From positions 62,001 to 126,000 of the forward strand of contig NZ_JACHIB010000010.1 in assembly GCF_014203015.1 (NCBI RefSeq): a stretch of DNA of 64,000 bases. Reading direction: 5' to 3'. This DNA comes from Castellaniella defragrans (GTDB lineage: Bacteria > Pseudomonadota > Gammaproteobacteria > Burkholderiales > Burkholderiaceae_B). Position numbers and translations under genes: made by a program. Positions within the stretch are counted from its first letter, which is position 1; each line of letters begins with the position of its first letter. Below the pieces are notes generated by a model. That model was not told the DNA's origin and did no database searches. It saw only the letters and a list, made by a program, of their open reading frames with translations. Positions 16,172 to 23,947 of this stretch are shown here, piece after piece.

Positions 16172-17038
16172 TCAGGCGATCTTGTCCTGGGTCCGCGTGT
16201 CGAAGTCCGAGGCGTCGTGGCGTTCCCAGAGCTGTTCGGACGGGTCGCCCGAGGTGCGGTTCACCATGCGCCCGCGCCGCACCGCCGGACGCTCGCCGAT
16301 GGCCCGGGCCCAGCGCAGCACGTGGCGGTAGTCTTCGGCCGACAGGAATTCCGCCGCTCCATAGACCTGATTCAGGACCAGCCCGCCGTACCAGGGCCAG
16401 ATCGCCATGTCGGCGATGGTGTAGTCGTTCCCCGCCACGAATTCATGCGCGGCCAGGCGCTGGTCGAGCACGTCCAGCTGCCGCTTGGCCTCCATGGCGA
16501 AGCGGTTGATGGCGTATTCGATCTTCACGGGGGCGTAGGCGTAGAAATGGCCGAAGCCGCCGCCCACGTACGGCGCGCTGCCGACCTGCCAGAACAGCCA
16601 GGACAGGCATTCGGCGCGGGCCGCGGGCTCGGTCGGCAGGAAGGCGCCGAACTTTTCCGCCAGGTGGGTCAGGATGGCCCCGGACTCGAAGACCCGGATG
16701 GGCGCCGGGCCGCTGCGGTCCACCAGCGCGGGAATCTTGGAATTGGGATTGACGCCGACGAAGCCGCTGCCGAACTGGTCGCCCTCGCCGATGCGGATCA
16801 GCCAGGCGTCGTATTCCGCCCCCGCATGCCCCTGCGCCAGCAGCTCTTCCAGCAGGATCGTGACCTTGACGCCGTTGGGCGTGGCCTGCGAATAGATCTG
16901 CAGCGGATGCTTGCCGACCGGCAGCGCGCGCTCGTGCGTCGGCCCCGACACGGGGCGGTTGATGTTGGCGAACCGGCCGCCGCTGGGCTGGTCCCAGGTC
17001 CAGACCCTGGGCGGCTGGTATTCGGACGTCTGACTCAT
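16172..17038 (-). CDS. yghU: YghU-type glutathione S-transferase / disulfide-bond oxidoreductase
   Basis: 288 residues, the same length as E. coli YghU. The N-terminal extension (PPRVWTWDQPSGGRFANINRP) and the thioredoxin-like GST domain (LQIYSQATPNGVKVTILLEEL, NPNSKIPALVD, FESGAILTHLAEKFG) are followed by an all-helical GST C-domain with DYTIADMAIWPWYGG. Members bind two glutathiones and show disulfide-bond reductase and organic peroxidase activity. It is a single-gene unit, convergent with the MFS gene. Identification is firm at family level. Confidence 0.9.
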   Translation of the reverse strand: MSQTSEYQPPRVWTWDQPSGGRFANINRPVSGPTHERALPVGKHPLQIYSQATPNGVKVTILLEELLAQGHAGAEYDAWLIRIGEGDQFGSGFVGVNPNSKIPALVDRSGPAPIRVFESGAILTHLAEKFGAFLPTEPAARAECLSWLFWQVGSAPYVGGGFGHFYAYAPVKIEYAINRFAMEAKRQLDVLDQRLAAHEFVAGNDYTIADMAIWPWYGGLVLNQVYGAAEFLSAEDYRHVLRWARAIGERPAVRRGRMVNRTSGDPSEQLWERHDASDFDTRTQDKIA

Positions 17039-17274
17039 GCTGCATGCTCCTGGTGGGCCGCCCCGGCGGGACGCGTTCGCCCGGCGGCAAAAGCGTCTAC
17101 GTTACCAGCATCGGCCGGCGCTGTGAACCGCCCGCGAACCGCCCACGGGCCGCCCATGGACCGCGCGGGCGGGCCGCAGCCGGCGCGCCGCGGTCCGGCG
17201 CATGCGCGCTGGACGAACGCCCGCGCCCGGCCCTATGATGGGCGCGAACCATTGAACCTTCAAAGGAGAAGCGC

Positions 17275-17523
17275 ATGGGCATCATCGGCATGATTGTCGT
17301 CGGGTTCATCGTCGGCCTGATCGCGCGGGCGATCATGCCCGGCGACCAGAAGCTGGGCTGGATCCTGACCACGGTCCTGGGGATCGTCGGCTCGATCGTG
17401 GCCGGCTACCTGGGCGCGGCGCTGGGCATCTACGAGGCCGGCCAGGGCGCCGGATGGATCGGCTCCATCGTCGGCGCGCTGATCGTGCTGGGCGTGTACG
17501 GGCTCATCGCCAAGCGGTCCTGA
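17275..17523 (+). CDS. GlsB/YeaQ/YmgE-type stress membrane protein
   Basis: 82-residue protein with three glycine-rich membrane helices (GIIGMIVVGFIVGLIARAIMPG, GWILTTVLGIVGSIVAGYLG, GWIGSIVGALIVLGVYGLI), the hallmark of the transglycosylase-associated/GlsB family. The name reflects homology only; no catalytic residues are present. A strong AAAGGAGA site precedes the ATG. The gene is monocistronic and convergent with slyX. Confidence 0.9.
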   Translation: MGIIGMIVVGFIVGLIARAIMPGDQKLGWILTTVLGIVGSIVAGYLGAALGIYEAGQGAGWIGSIVGALIVLGVYGLIAKRS

Positions 17524-17545
17524 GCCTCCCGCGCAGCGGGGGCTC
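17522..17545. terminator. Hairpin between the YeaQ-type gene and slyX
   Basis: GAGCC-T-CCCGC (17522-17532), loop GCA, GCGGG-GGCTC (17536-17545): a 10-bp stem with one bulged T, overlapping the first gene's stop codon and 9 bp from the slyX stop. No T-tract follows, so it may act with Rho or as an RNA 3' end. Confidence 0.5.
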
Positions 17546-17554
17546 GACAATGGC

Positions 17555-17785
17555 TCAGTAGTGCGGCGGGCGCTCGTCGAGGCCCCCGGCCGGGCCGGGC
17601 GCGCTGCCGGCCGCGAGCTGCTGGCGCAGGGCCAGCAGTTCGCGCGCCAGGGACTCGATCTGCTGTTGCTGGCGAAAGACGGTGTGATTCAGCCGATCCA
17701 GCAGATCGTCGGCGTAGGCCGCCTTGACCTCCAGGTCCACCAGGCGCTTCTCCAGCGCGGCGGGGTCGATGTCGGCTTCGTTCAT
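17555..17785 (-). CDS. slyX: SlyX-family coiled-coil protein
   Basis: 76-residue, highly charged protein with the SlyX pattern: KRLVDLEVKAAYADDLLDRL, then NHTVFRQQQQIESLARELLALRQQL, and the conserved C-terminal PPHY. A single coiled coil spans about residues 10-58. Function in any species is poorly defined. It lies 40 bp downstream of the M20 hydrolase stop... on the same strand, so it could be the last gene of the allantoin-degrading operon or have its own promoter. Confidence 0.85.
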   Translation of the reverse strand: MNEADIDPAALEKRLVDLEVKAAYADDLLDRLNHTVFRQQQQIESLARELLALRQQLAAGSAPGPAGGLDERPPHY

Positions 17786-17825
17786 GTTTCTCGTCCTATC
17801 CGGTGCCCTGGCGGAATTCCAGGAT

Positions 17826-19067
17826 TCAGGCGGCGGGTCCCAGGAAGTCGGCCAGCAGGCTGGCCACGACCCGGGTGGCGCCGCGCAGGTCCTCCAGCAT
17901 AACGTGTTCGTCGGCCTGCTTGGCGCGCGATTCCATGACGGTGCGCGGCCCGGCCCCGTACATGACGGTCGGTACGCCGTGCTCCGCGTACAGGCGCGCG
18001 TCGGCGTACAGCGGCGTGCCCACGGCCGGGATGTCCTCGCCGAACACCGCGCGCGCATGCCGCTGCAGGCTGGCGACGAGCTTCTCGTGGCCGGGCAGCG
18101 GGCGCAGCGCCCGCGCCAGCAGGATGCGGCGCACCTCGACCGTGATCCCCGGCAGGCCGGCCACGGCGGCGGCGACGAAGGCGCGCACTTCGGCCTCGAC
18201 GGTTGCGGGATCTTCCTCGGGGATCAGGCGGCGGTCCATCTTCAGCACGACCTTGCCCGGCACCACATTGGTATTGGTGCCGCCGTCGATGCGGCCCACG
18301 ATCATGGTGGGGTGGGTGATGCCGTCGATCCCGGATTCGATGCCGTCGAGCGCGTCGGCCTGGCGGTAGATCTCGTCCAGGATGCGGCTGGCGGCCCGCA
18401 GGGCGTCGTGCCCGGTCTTGGGCGCGGAACCGTGCGTGGCCTTGCCGTGGACGGTGATCTCGAACTGCAGGCAGCCGTTGTGCGCCGTGACCACGGCATG
18501 GCTGAAGCTGGCGCAGACCGCGTAGTCCGGCTTCGTCAGGCCGCGCTCCAGCAGCCAGCCCGGCCCCTTGAGCCCGCCGAATTCCTCGTCGTAGGTGAAA
18601 TGCAGCTCCACGGCGCCCTTCAGGGGCGCACCGCTGGCCTCCAGGGCGCGCACGGCGTGCAGGTAGGTGGTGAAGTCGCTCTTGGACACGGCCGAGGCGC
18701 GGCCGTAGAGGCGCCCGTCCACGACTTCGCCGCCGTAGGGGTCGCGGGTCCAGCCCTCGCCCGGCGGCACCACGTCGCCGTGGGCGTTGAGCGCCAGCAC
18801 GGGACCGCCCGCGCCGTAGCGGCGGCGCACGATCAGGTTGGTGATGCTGCGCATGCCGTAGGCGCGCGTTTCCTCCTCGGGCACGCGGTGGCGCTCGACC
18901 TCCCAGCCCCAGCCTTCGAGGAGGGCGGCCACGGCCTCGGCGTGCGGGGCGTTGTCGCCCGGCGGCGTGTCGGTGGGCACGGCCACCAGGCGCCGCAGCA
19001 GCGCCACCTGCTCGTCGAAATGGGCGTCCACCCAGGCGTGCAGGGCGGCGTGCAGGGTCCTTTCCAT
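17826..19067 (-). CDS. M20-family metallohydrolase in the allantoin operon
   Basis: 413-residue zinc hydrolase of the M20 family (ArgE/DapE/ACY1 type). Metal ligands are visible in LNAHGDVVPPGEGW and in HFTYDEEFGG; the dimerisation domain follows (HGKATHGSAPKTGHDALRAA). It starts 3 bp after the allantoicase stop, so it is certainly co-transcribed with it. Its place is the one usually held by a ureidoglycolate-processing enzyme (allA, or the M20-type ureidoglycolate amidohydrolase), and no AllA is seen here. Ureidoglycolate or another ureide is a plausible substrate, but an unrelated N-acyl substrate is not excluded. It resembles general deacylases more than plant-type UAH. Confidence 0.88.
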   Translation of the reverse strand: MERTLHAALHAWVDAHFDEQVALLRRLVAVPTDTPPGDNAPHAEAVAALLEGWGWEVERHRVPEEETRAYGMRSITNLIVRRRYGAGGPVLALNAHGDVVPPGEGWTRDPYGGEVVDGRLYGRASAVSKSDFTTYLHAVRALEASGAPLKGAVELHFTYDEEFGGLKGPGWLLERGLTKPDYAVCASFSHAVVTAHNGCLQFEITVHGKATHGSAPKTGHDALRAASRILDEIYRQADALDGIESGIDGITHPTMIVGRIDGGTNTNVVPGKVVLKMDRRLIPEEDPATVEAEVRAFVAAAVAGLPGITVEVRRILLARALRPLPGHEKLVASLQRHARAVFGEDIPAVGTPLYADARLYAEHGVPTVMYGAGPRTVMESRAKQADEHVMLEDLRGATRVVASLLADFLGPAA

Positions 19068-19069
19068 GG

Positions 19070-20110
19070 TCAGCGGGCCAGGCGGCCCCAGATGCGCACG
19101 CGGCTGATGCCGCCGTCGGGGAACATGTTCACGCGCACGTGCGAGACCGGCCCGACCTTCTGGATGGCCTCGCCCTCGTAGAAGTGCTGCTTGTCCATCT
19201 CGGTCTTCTGCTCGCCCAGCAGTTCGGGCCAGAACATGGCCTGGGTCACCAGGGACTGGTCGGTCGACTCGGCCACCAGCGCGCCCTGCAGCGAAACGCG
19301 GTCGGGGTAGTTGCCCTTGAAGTGCGCCGTGTCGATCTCGATCTTTTCCACCACGGCCGGGTGGCCCAGTTCCAGGATCAGCCAGTCGTTGCCCGGCTCG
19401 CGGCGGCGGCGGGTCTCCCAGCCGTCGCCCATGTTGACGCCGCGGCCCGCCTTGATCACGCTGGTGGGCATGCCGAAGTGGGCGTCGCTGTAGGCGACGA
19501 CGCGCCCGCCGCTGGCCAGGGCGGAGACTTCGACCAGGGCGTCCGGGTCGCGGCGGTCCCAGTCGCAGGCCGGCTGGCCGTAGACGCGCAGGCGCGCCAC
19601 GCCGCCGTCGGGGAAGATGTTCAGGCGCAGGTGGGTCCAGACGCGGCCGTCGCCGATCTCGACGAAGTGGTGGGAATTGCCCTGCAGCGACCTGGCCGCG
19701 ACGAGCTCGACCCATTCGGTCGCGGCGTCGGGCTCGCCTTCGCAGGACGCGGCCTGGACGGACGCGGCGGGCGGGAAATTGCCGGTGAAGTGGCTGGTGT
19801 TGATGTCCAGGCCCTTGATCGTGCCCGGCAGGCCCAGCTTGACGATGGCGTGGTCGTGGCCGCCGTTGCGCCGGCGGCGGGTCTCCCAGCCGTCCATCCA
19901 CTTGCCGTGGTCGTCGAACTTGCCGACGATGAAGACGGGCTCGGAATCCTGCAGCATGCGCTGCGCGGCGGCGAAGAACTCGTCCGAGCAGGACAGCACC
20001 CGGGCGCCCAGGCTTTCGCTGGCGAGGTTCGGGTGGCGGGAGGCGAAGGCGGGCAGGTCGACCGCGGGGGCGTCGATGACGGTGCCGACGGGCAGATTGG
20101 GAGAAGCCAT
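19070..20110 (-). CDS. alc: Allantoicase
   Basis: 346-residue allantoicase, hydrolysing allantoate to ureidoglycolate and urea. The family's internal duplication is plain: [13 protein letters not shown] (about residues 69-81) recurs as [13 protein letters not shown] (about 225-237), and each half has its HFTGNFP/HFKGNYP and [10 protein letters not shown]-type jelly-roll motifs. It is preceded by the PuuE-type allantoinase 108 bp upstream and followed within 3 bp by the M20 hydrolase. Together these enzymes convert allantoin to glyoxylate-level products and urea. Confidence 0.95.
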   Translation of the reverse strand: MASPNLPVGTVIDAPAVDLPAFASRHPNLASESLGARVLSCSDEFFAAAQRMLQDSEPVFIVGKFDDHGKWMDGWETRRRRNGGHDHAIVKLGLPGTIKGLDINTSHFTGNFPPAASVQAASCEGEPDAATEWVELVAARSLQGNSHHFVEIGDGRVWTHLRLNIFPDGGVARLRVYGQPACDWDRRDPDALVEVSALASGGRVVAYSDAHFGMPTSVIKAGRGVNMGDGWETRRRREPGNDWLILELGHPAVVEKIEIDTAHFKGNYPDRVSLQGALVAESTDQSLVTQAMFWPELLGEQKTEMDKQHFYEGEAIQKVGPVSHVRVNMFPDGGISRVRIWGRLAR

Positions 20111-20218
20111 GGGATATGCTCCAAAGAGGCGGTGAAACCCGCCGGCCCGGCCCGAAGCCGTCCGGCGGGAGAGGCCGGGCGCGGCGCCCGGTCGGAGGTT
20201 GGACAGGCCCGCGCCGGA

Positions 20219-21148
20219 TCAGGCGGGCTTGTAGGGGTGTTCCTTCACCCAGTGGCGGGCGATGTCCGCGCGGGTGGCGATCCAGACGCGGTCGTGCTTC
20301 TGGATGTGGTCCAGGAAGCGCTGCAGGCCCGCGAACCGGCCCGGCCGGCCGATCAGGCGGCAGTGCAGGCCGACCGACATCATCTTCGGCACGGTCTCGC
20401 CTTCGGCGTAGAGCACGTCGAAGGCGTCGCGCAGGTAGCTGAAGAAATGATCGGCGGTGTTGAAGCCCTGCGGCGAGGCGAAGCGCATGTCGTTCGTGTC
20501 CAGGGTGTAGGGCACGATGAGCTGGGGATGGACCTTGCCGTGGCCCAGGTCCACCTCGGTCCAGAACGGCAGGTCGTCGCCGTAGTAGTCGGCGTCGTAC
20601 AGGAATTGGCCTTCCTCGGCGACGATGCGCAGGGTGTTGGGGCTGTCGCGTCCGGTGTACCAGCCTTCGGGGTGGCGGCCGAGCAGCTTCGTGACGACTT
20701 CCACACAGCGCTGGAAGTGCTCGCGCTCGACGGCCTCGGGCACGTCCTGGTAGTGGATCCAGCGGTAGCCGTGGCAGGCGACTTCATGGCCCAGTTCGAC
20801 GAAGGCGCGCGCCACTTCGGGGTTGCGCTCCAGCGCCATGCCCACGCCGAAGACCGTCAGCGGCAGGCCGCGGCGCTCGAATTCGCGCAGGATGCGCCAG
20901 ACGCCGGCGCGCGAGCCGTACTCGTAGATGGATTCCATCGACAGGTGGCGGGCGGGATAGGCCGCCGCGCCGATGATCTCGGACAGGAACTGCTCCGATC
21001 CCGGGTCGCCGTGCAGCACGCAGTTCTCGCCCCCTTCCTCGTAGTTGACGACGAATTGCACGGCCACGCGGGCCTGGCCGGGCCAGTTGGCGTGCGGCGG
21101 GGTGCGGCCGTAGCCGGCGAGGTCGCGGGGATAGTGCGGGTCTGCCAT
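20219..21148 (-). CDS. puuE: PuuE-type allantoinase (polysaccharide-deacetylase fold)
   Basis: 309-residue metal-independent allantoinase of the PuuE type, opening (S)-allantoin to allantoate. Diagnostic segments are RDLAGYGRTPPHANWPGQAR, VNYEEGGENCVLHGD, the deacetylase-fold GHEVACHGYRWIHYQ, and the C-terminal VGLHCRLIGRPGR. A GGAGA site precedes the ATG. It is the second gene of the minus-strand operon, 25 bp after the GntR gene. Confidence 0.95.
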   Translation of the reverse strand: MADPHYPRDLAGYGRTPPHANWPGQARVAVQFVVNYEEGGENCVLHGDPGSEQFLSEIIGAAAYPARHLSMESIYEYGSRAGVWRILREFERRGLPLTVFGVGMALERNPEVARAFVELGHEVACHGYRWIHYQDVPEAVEREHFQRCVEVVTKLLGRHPEGWYTGRDSPNTLRIVAEEGQFLYDADYYGDDLPFWTEVDLGHGKVHPQLIVPYTLDTNDMRFASPQGFNTADHFFSYLRDAFDVLYAEGETVPKMMSVGLHCRLIGRPGRFAGLQRFLDHIQKHDRVWIATRADIARHWVKEHPYKPA

Positions 21149-21173
21149 GAACGTGTCTCCTGGTGAATGAGGG

Positions 21174-21944
21174 TCAGAGCGTGGGGGTCAGGGAGTGGCG
21201 CCGGAGCGCGGTCCAGGGATCGGCGCCGGGCGCGGCGTCCATCCGCTGTTCGCAGTCCTTGAGGTGGTGGTCCATCGCGGTGCGCGCGCCCGCGGCGTCG
21301 CGCCGCGCGATGCAGTCGAGGATGTCCCGGTGTTCCAGGTACGAGCAGGTGCTGTCCTCGGAGGCATCCCCCAGGGCGATGATCAGCGTGGTGCGGGCGC
21401 ACAGGCCGGCCAGCATTTCCGTCAGCACCTGGTTGTCCAGCAGGCGGGCCAGCTCCACGTGGAAGGCGTTGGACAGGCGCAGCCAGCTGATGCGGTCGCC
21501 CTGCTCGAAGGCGCGCTGCTCGCGTTCCACCATTTCGCGCAGGGGCGCCAGCCGCCCGGCCACGTCGTCCAGCGCCGTCAGCATGTCGATGACGATGCAT
21601 TCCAGGGCGCGGCGCATGGCGAACACGTCGCGCACCTCCTTGGGCGAGGCCTGCCAGACGGTGGCGCCGCGGTTGGGCTCGATGGCCACGATCTTGTCGT
21701 GGGCCAGCCGCGCCAGCGCGGCGCGCACCGTGCCGCGCGAGCAGTCGAAGGCCGCGCACAGCGCGGATTCGGTCAGCTTGGCGCCCGGCAGCAGCCGGCG
21801 GTCCATGGCGGCGTCGAAGATTTCCCCGTAGACGCGCTCGACGTCGGACGGCTCGCCGGCCGGCTTGGGATCGCGCAAGGACGAGGCGCGGGGCGCCTTC
21901 GGGTCCTGGGGGGCGCGGGCGGGCTTCAGGTGGAGCATGGCCAT
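21174..21944 (-). CDS. GntR-family (FCD) regulator of the urate/allantoin genes
   Basis: 256-residue GntR/FadR-type regulator. After a 30-residue basic leader, the winged helix reads VYGEIFDAAMDRRLLPGAKLTESALCAAF, then CSRGTVRAALARL. The FCD effector domain contains RRALECIVIDMLTAL, NAFHVELARLL and the metal-binding-type LEHRDILDCIARRD...HHL. It heads the minus-strand operon with puuE and alc. Two ATTGT-NN-ACAAT palindromes in the divergent promoter are the obvious binding sites. A purine-pathway intermediate is the probable effector. Start at 21944 or two codons later. Confidence 0.92.
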   Translation of the reverse strand: MAMLHLKPARAPQDPKAPRASSLRDPKPAGEPSDVERVYGEIFDAAMDRRLLPGAKLTESALCAAFDCSRGTVRAALARLAHDKIVAIEPNRGATVWQASPKEVRDVFAMRRALECIVIDMLTALDDVAGRLAPLREMVEREQRAFEQGDRISWLRLSNAFHVELARLLDNQVLTEMLAGLCARTTLIIALGDASEDSTCSYLEHRDILDCIARRDAAGARTAMDHHLKDCEQRMDAAPGADPWTALRRHSLTPTL

Positions 21945-21977
21945 AGGTGAAAACGACAGGGTCGATTGGCAACGAAA

Positions 21978-22033
21978 ATTGTTGACAATTATTGTGTACC
22001 CGGCCAGAATCGTCAACACAAATTGTTCACAAT
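21978..22033. promoter_or_regulatory. Twin palindromic operators between the GntR gene and uraH
   Basis: ATTGTTGACAAT (21978-21989) and ATTGTTCACAAT (22022-22033) are both perfect ATTGT-NN-ACAAT palindromes, 44 bp centre to centre (about four helical turns). The surrounding DNA is AT-rich, unlike its flanks. Spacing allows cooperative binding by a GntR dimer pair and control of both divergent transcripts. Seen in sequence; the identity of the binding protein is inferred. Confidence 0.7.
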
Positions 22034-22158
22034 AATTTGAATCCGTCCTGCACCGAAGTCCGCCGGCCCGTTCCGGCGCTTCGCGAACCGGCGAACCATT
22101 CGCCGGGTCCGGCCATACCGGGGGCCTATTGGCAGGATACTGACCGGCTTGAAATCCC

Positions 22159-22512
22159 ATGGGAAAACTCTCCACCCATGTCCTGGACACCGTGCACGGT
22201 GTGCCAGCCCAGGGCGTCGCCCTCGAACTCTATCGCCTCGAAGGTGATTCCCGCACCCTGCTCGCACGGACGGCCACCAACCAGGACGGCCGCTGTGACG
22301 CGCCCCTGCTCAGCGGTCCCGCGCTGACCCGGGGCGTCTACGAGCTGGTCTTCCATGCCGGTGACTACTTCGCCCGCAAGGGAGTGCCGCTGCCCGAACC
22401 CCGTTTCGTCGACCAGGTCGTGCTGCGCTTCGGCGTGGCCAATCCGGACGAGAACTATCACGTCCCCCTGGTCGTGACGCCGTGGACCTGGTCCACCTAT
22501 CGCGGCAGCTGA
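22159..22512 (+). CDS. uraH: 5-hydroxyisourate hydrolase (transthyretin-like)
   Basis: 117-residue HIU hydrolase, which opens 5-hydroxyisourate to OHCU. It shows the family hallmarks: N-terminal LSTHVLDTVHGVPA with the catalytic His, the internal TNQDGRCDAPLL, and the exact C-terminal tetrapeptide YRGS. It follows urate oxidation by the next gene, puuD, in the pathway. No OHCU decarboxylase (uraD) is seen in the window. It is transcribed from the divergent GntR-controlled promoter. Confidence 0.96.
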   Translation: MGKLSTHVLDTVHGVPAQGVALELYRLEGDSRTLLARTATNQDGRCDAPLLSGPALTRGVYELVFHAGDYFARKGVPLPEPRFVDQVVLRFGVANPDENYHVPLVVTPWTWSTYRGS

Positions 22513-22567
22513 GCGCCACGCTCATCCCGGCAATCCCCACGAACGAAGAAACCAAGAGGAGACTCTC

Positions 22568-23803
22568 ATGGAAGGCTTTTTCCTTGAGTACGGCAATCTG
22601 CTGCTGCGCTGGCTGCACGTCATCGCCGCCATCGCCTGGATCGGCGAATCGATCTACTTCGTCATGCTCGACCTGAGCCTGCACGCGCCCAAGGGCGAGC
22701 ACAGCAAGAAACTGGGCGTGCACGGCGAAATGTGGGCCGTGCACGGCGGCGGCTTCTACCACAACCAGAAGTACCTGACCAACCCGGCCGAACTGCCCGA
22801 CGACCTGCACTGGTCGTTCTGGAAGGCCTACACCACCTGGCTGTCGGGCTTCGGCCTGTTCATGCTGATGTACCTGCTGCGCGCCGACATCTACCTGGTC
22901 AACCCGTCCAGCCCCTGGGAATGGGCGCGCAACATGAACGGCACCGAGGCCGGCATCCTGGCCGTGGCGTTCCTGGTGGTGGGCTACAACATCTATTCGC
23001 GCCTGTGCCGCATCATCAGCCCCACCGTCGAGCGCGACGGGCTGCTGAGCGCGGCCGTGGGCGTGATGATGGTGATCGTGTCCTGGCTGACGATGCAGAT
23101 CTTCCCGGGGCGCGCCGCGTTCCTGATCACCGGCGCCCTGATGGCGACCTGCATGTCGGCCAACGTGTTCTTCTGGATCATTCCCGGCCAGCGCCGCATG
23201 GTCAGGGCCCTGAAGGCCGGCGAGAAGCCGAACCCGCTGGACGGCGCCTGGGGCAAGCAGCGCTCGGTGCACAACACCTATTTCACCCTGCCGGTGATCT
23301 TCCTGATGCTCAGCAACCACTATTCGTTCACCTATACGAACGAATACGCCTGGGTCATCATGAGCCTGTTCATCTTCGCCGGCGCGGTGATCCGCCAGTA
23401 CTTCGTGCTGCGCCACACCGGCAAGAACGACCTGCGCTACCCGCTGGCCGGCATCGCGATGCTGGCGATCATCGGCTGGATCGCCGCCCCGTCGCCCGCG
23501 CCGGCTGCGGCTTCATCCGCCCAGACCGGCCAGGCCGGCGGCGCGGGCGCGCAGGCGGCCGTCACGGTGGCACAGGTCCACGGCATCATGACCGCCCGCT
23601 GCACGGAATGCCACTCGGCCAAGCCCACGCAGCCCGGCTTCGCCGCCGCGCCGGCCGGGATCATGCTGGACACCAACGAGCAGACGCTGCAGCACGCCGC
23701 CCAGATCAAGCAGGTCGTCGCCAGCAAGTACATGCCGCTGGCCAACCTGACGCAGATGACGGACGAGGAACGCGCGCTGATCGCCGCCTGGAACGGGCAG
23801 TAA
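22568..23803 (+). CDS. puuD: Membrane urate hydroxylase with C-terminal cytochrome c domain
   Basis: 411-residue PuuD-type urate oxidase, an integral membrane enzyme turning urate into 5-hydroxyisourate. About eight helices form the N-terminal domain (LRWLHVIAAIAWIGESIYF, the conserved VHGGGFYHNQKY, GYNIYSRLCRII). A Pro/Ala/Gly-rich linker leads to a periplasmic mono-heme cytochrome c domain with CTECH (about residue 345) and a distal methionine candidate in KYMPLANLTQMT. The fused heme means electrons go to the respiratory chain rather than to oxygen as peroxide. A GAGGAGA site precedes the ATG. Confidence 0.95.
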   Translation: MEGFFLEYGNLLLRWLHVIAAIAWIGESIYFVMLDLSLHAPKGEHSKKLGVHGEMWAVHGGGFYHNQKYLTNPAELPDDLHWSFWKAYTTWLSGFGLFMLMYLLRADIYLVNPSSPWEWARNMNGTEAGILAVAFLVVGYNIYSRLCRIISPTVERDGLLSAAVGVMMVIVSWLTMQIFPGRAAFLITGALMATCMSANVFFWIIPGQRRMVRALKAGEKPNPLDGAWGKQRSVHNTYFTLPVIFLMLSNHYSFTYTNEYAWVIMSLFIFAGAVIRQYFVLRHTGKNDLRYPLAGIAMLAIIGWIAAPSPAPAAASSAQTGQAGGAGAQAAVTVAQVHGIMTARCTECHSAKPTQPGFAAAPAGIMLDTNEQTLQHAAQIKQVVASKYMPLANLTQMTDEERALIAAWNGQ

Positions 23804-23920
23804 GGGGCGCGGCGCGGCGCGGTGCGGACCGTCCCGCTGCCCGCTGACGGGAAACGCGCCGTGCTTTCCATCGCCGACCTGGCGGCGTACGTCCTGGACC
23901 GGGACGCCTGACGCGGAGGC

Positions 23921-23947
23921 CTGAGGCGCCCGGACGGGCGACCTCAG
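23921..23947. terminator. Hairpin between convergent puuD and prpF-like genes
   Basis: CTGAGGCGCCCG (23921-23932), loop GA, CGGGCG (23935-23940), bulged A, CCTCAG (23942-23947). This 12-bp stem overlaps the prpF-like stop codon. There is no T-tract. Confidence 0.5.

Noticed and set aside
23822-23911. GTG-initiated 29-codon frame between puuD and prpF, ending LADLAAYVLDRDA-like
   Set aside because: It reads like a possible gene remnant, but there is no ribosome-binding site, the start is uncertain and it is too short to identify. Kept only as a note.
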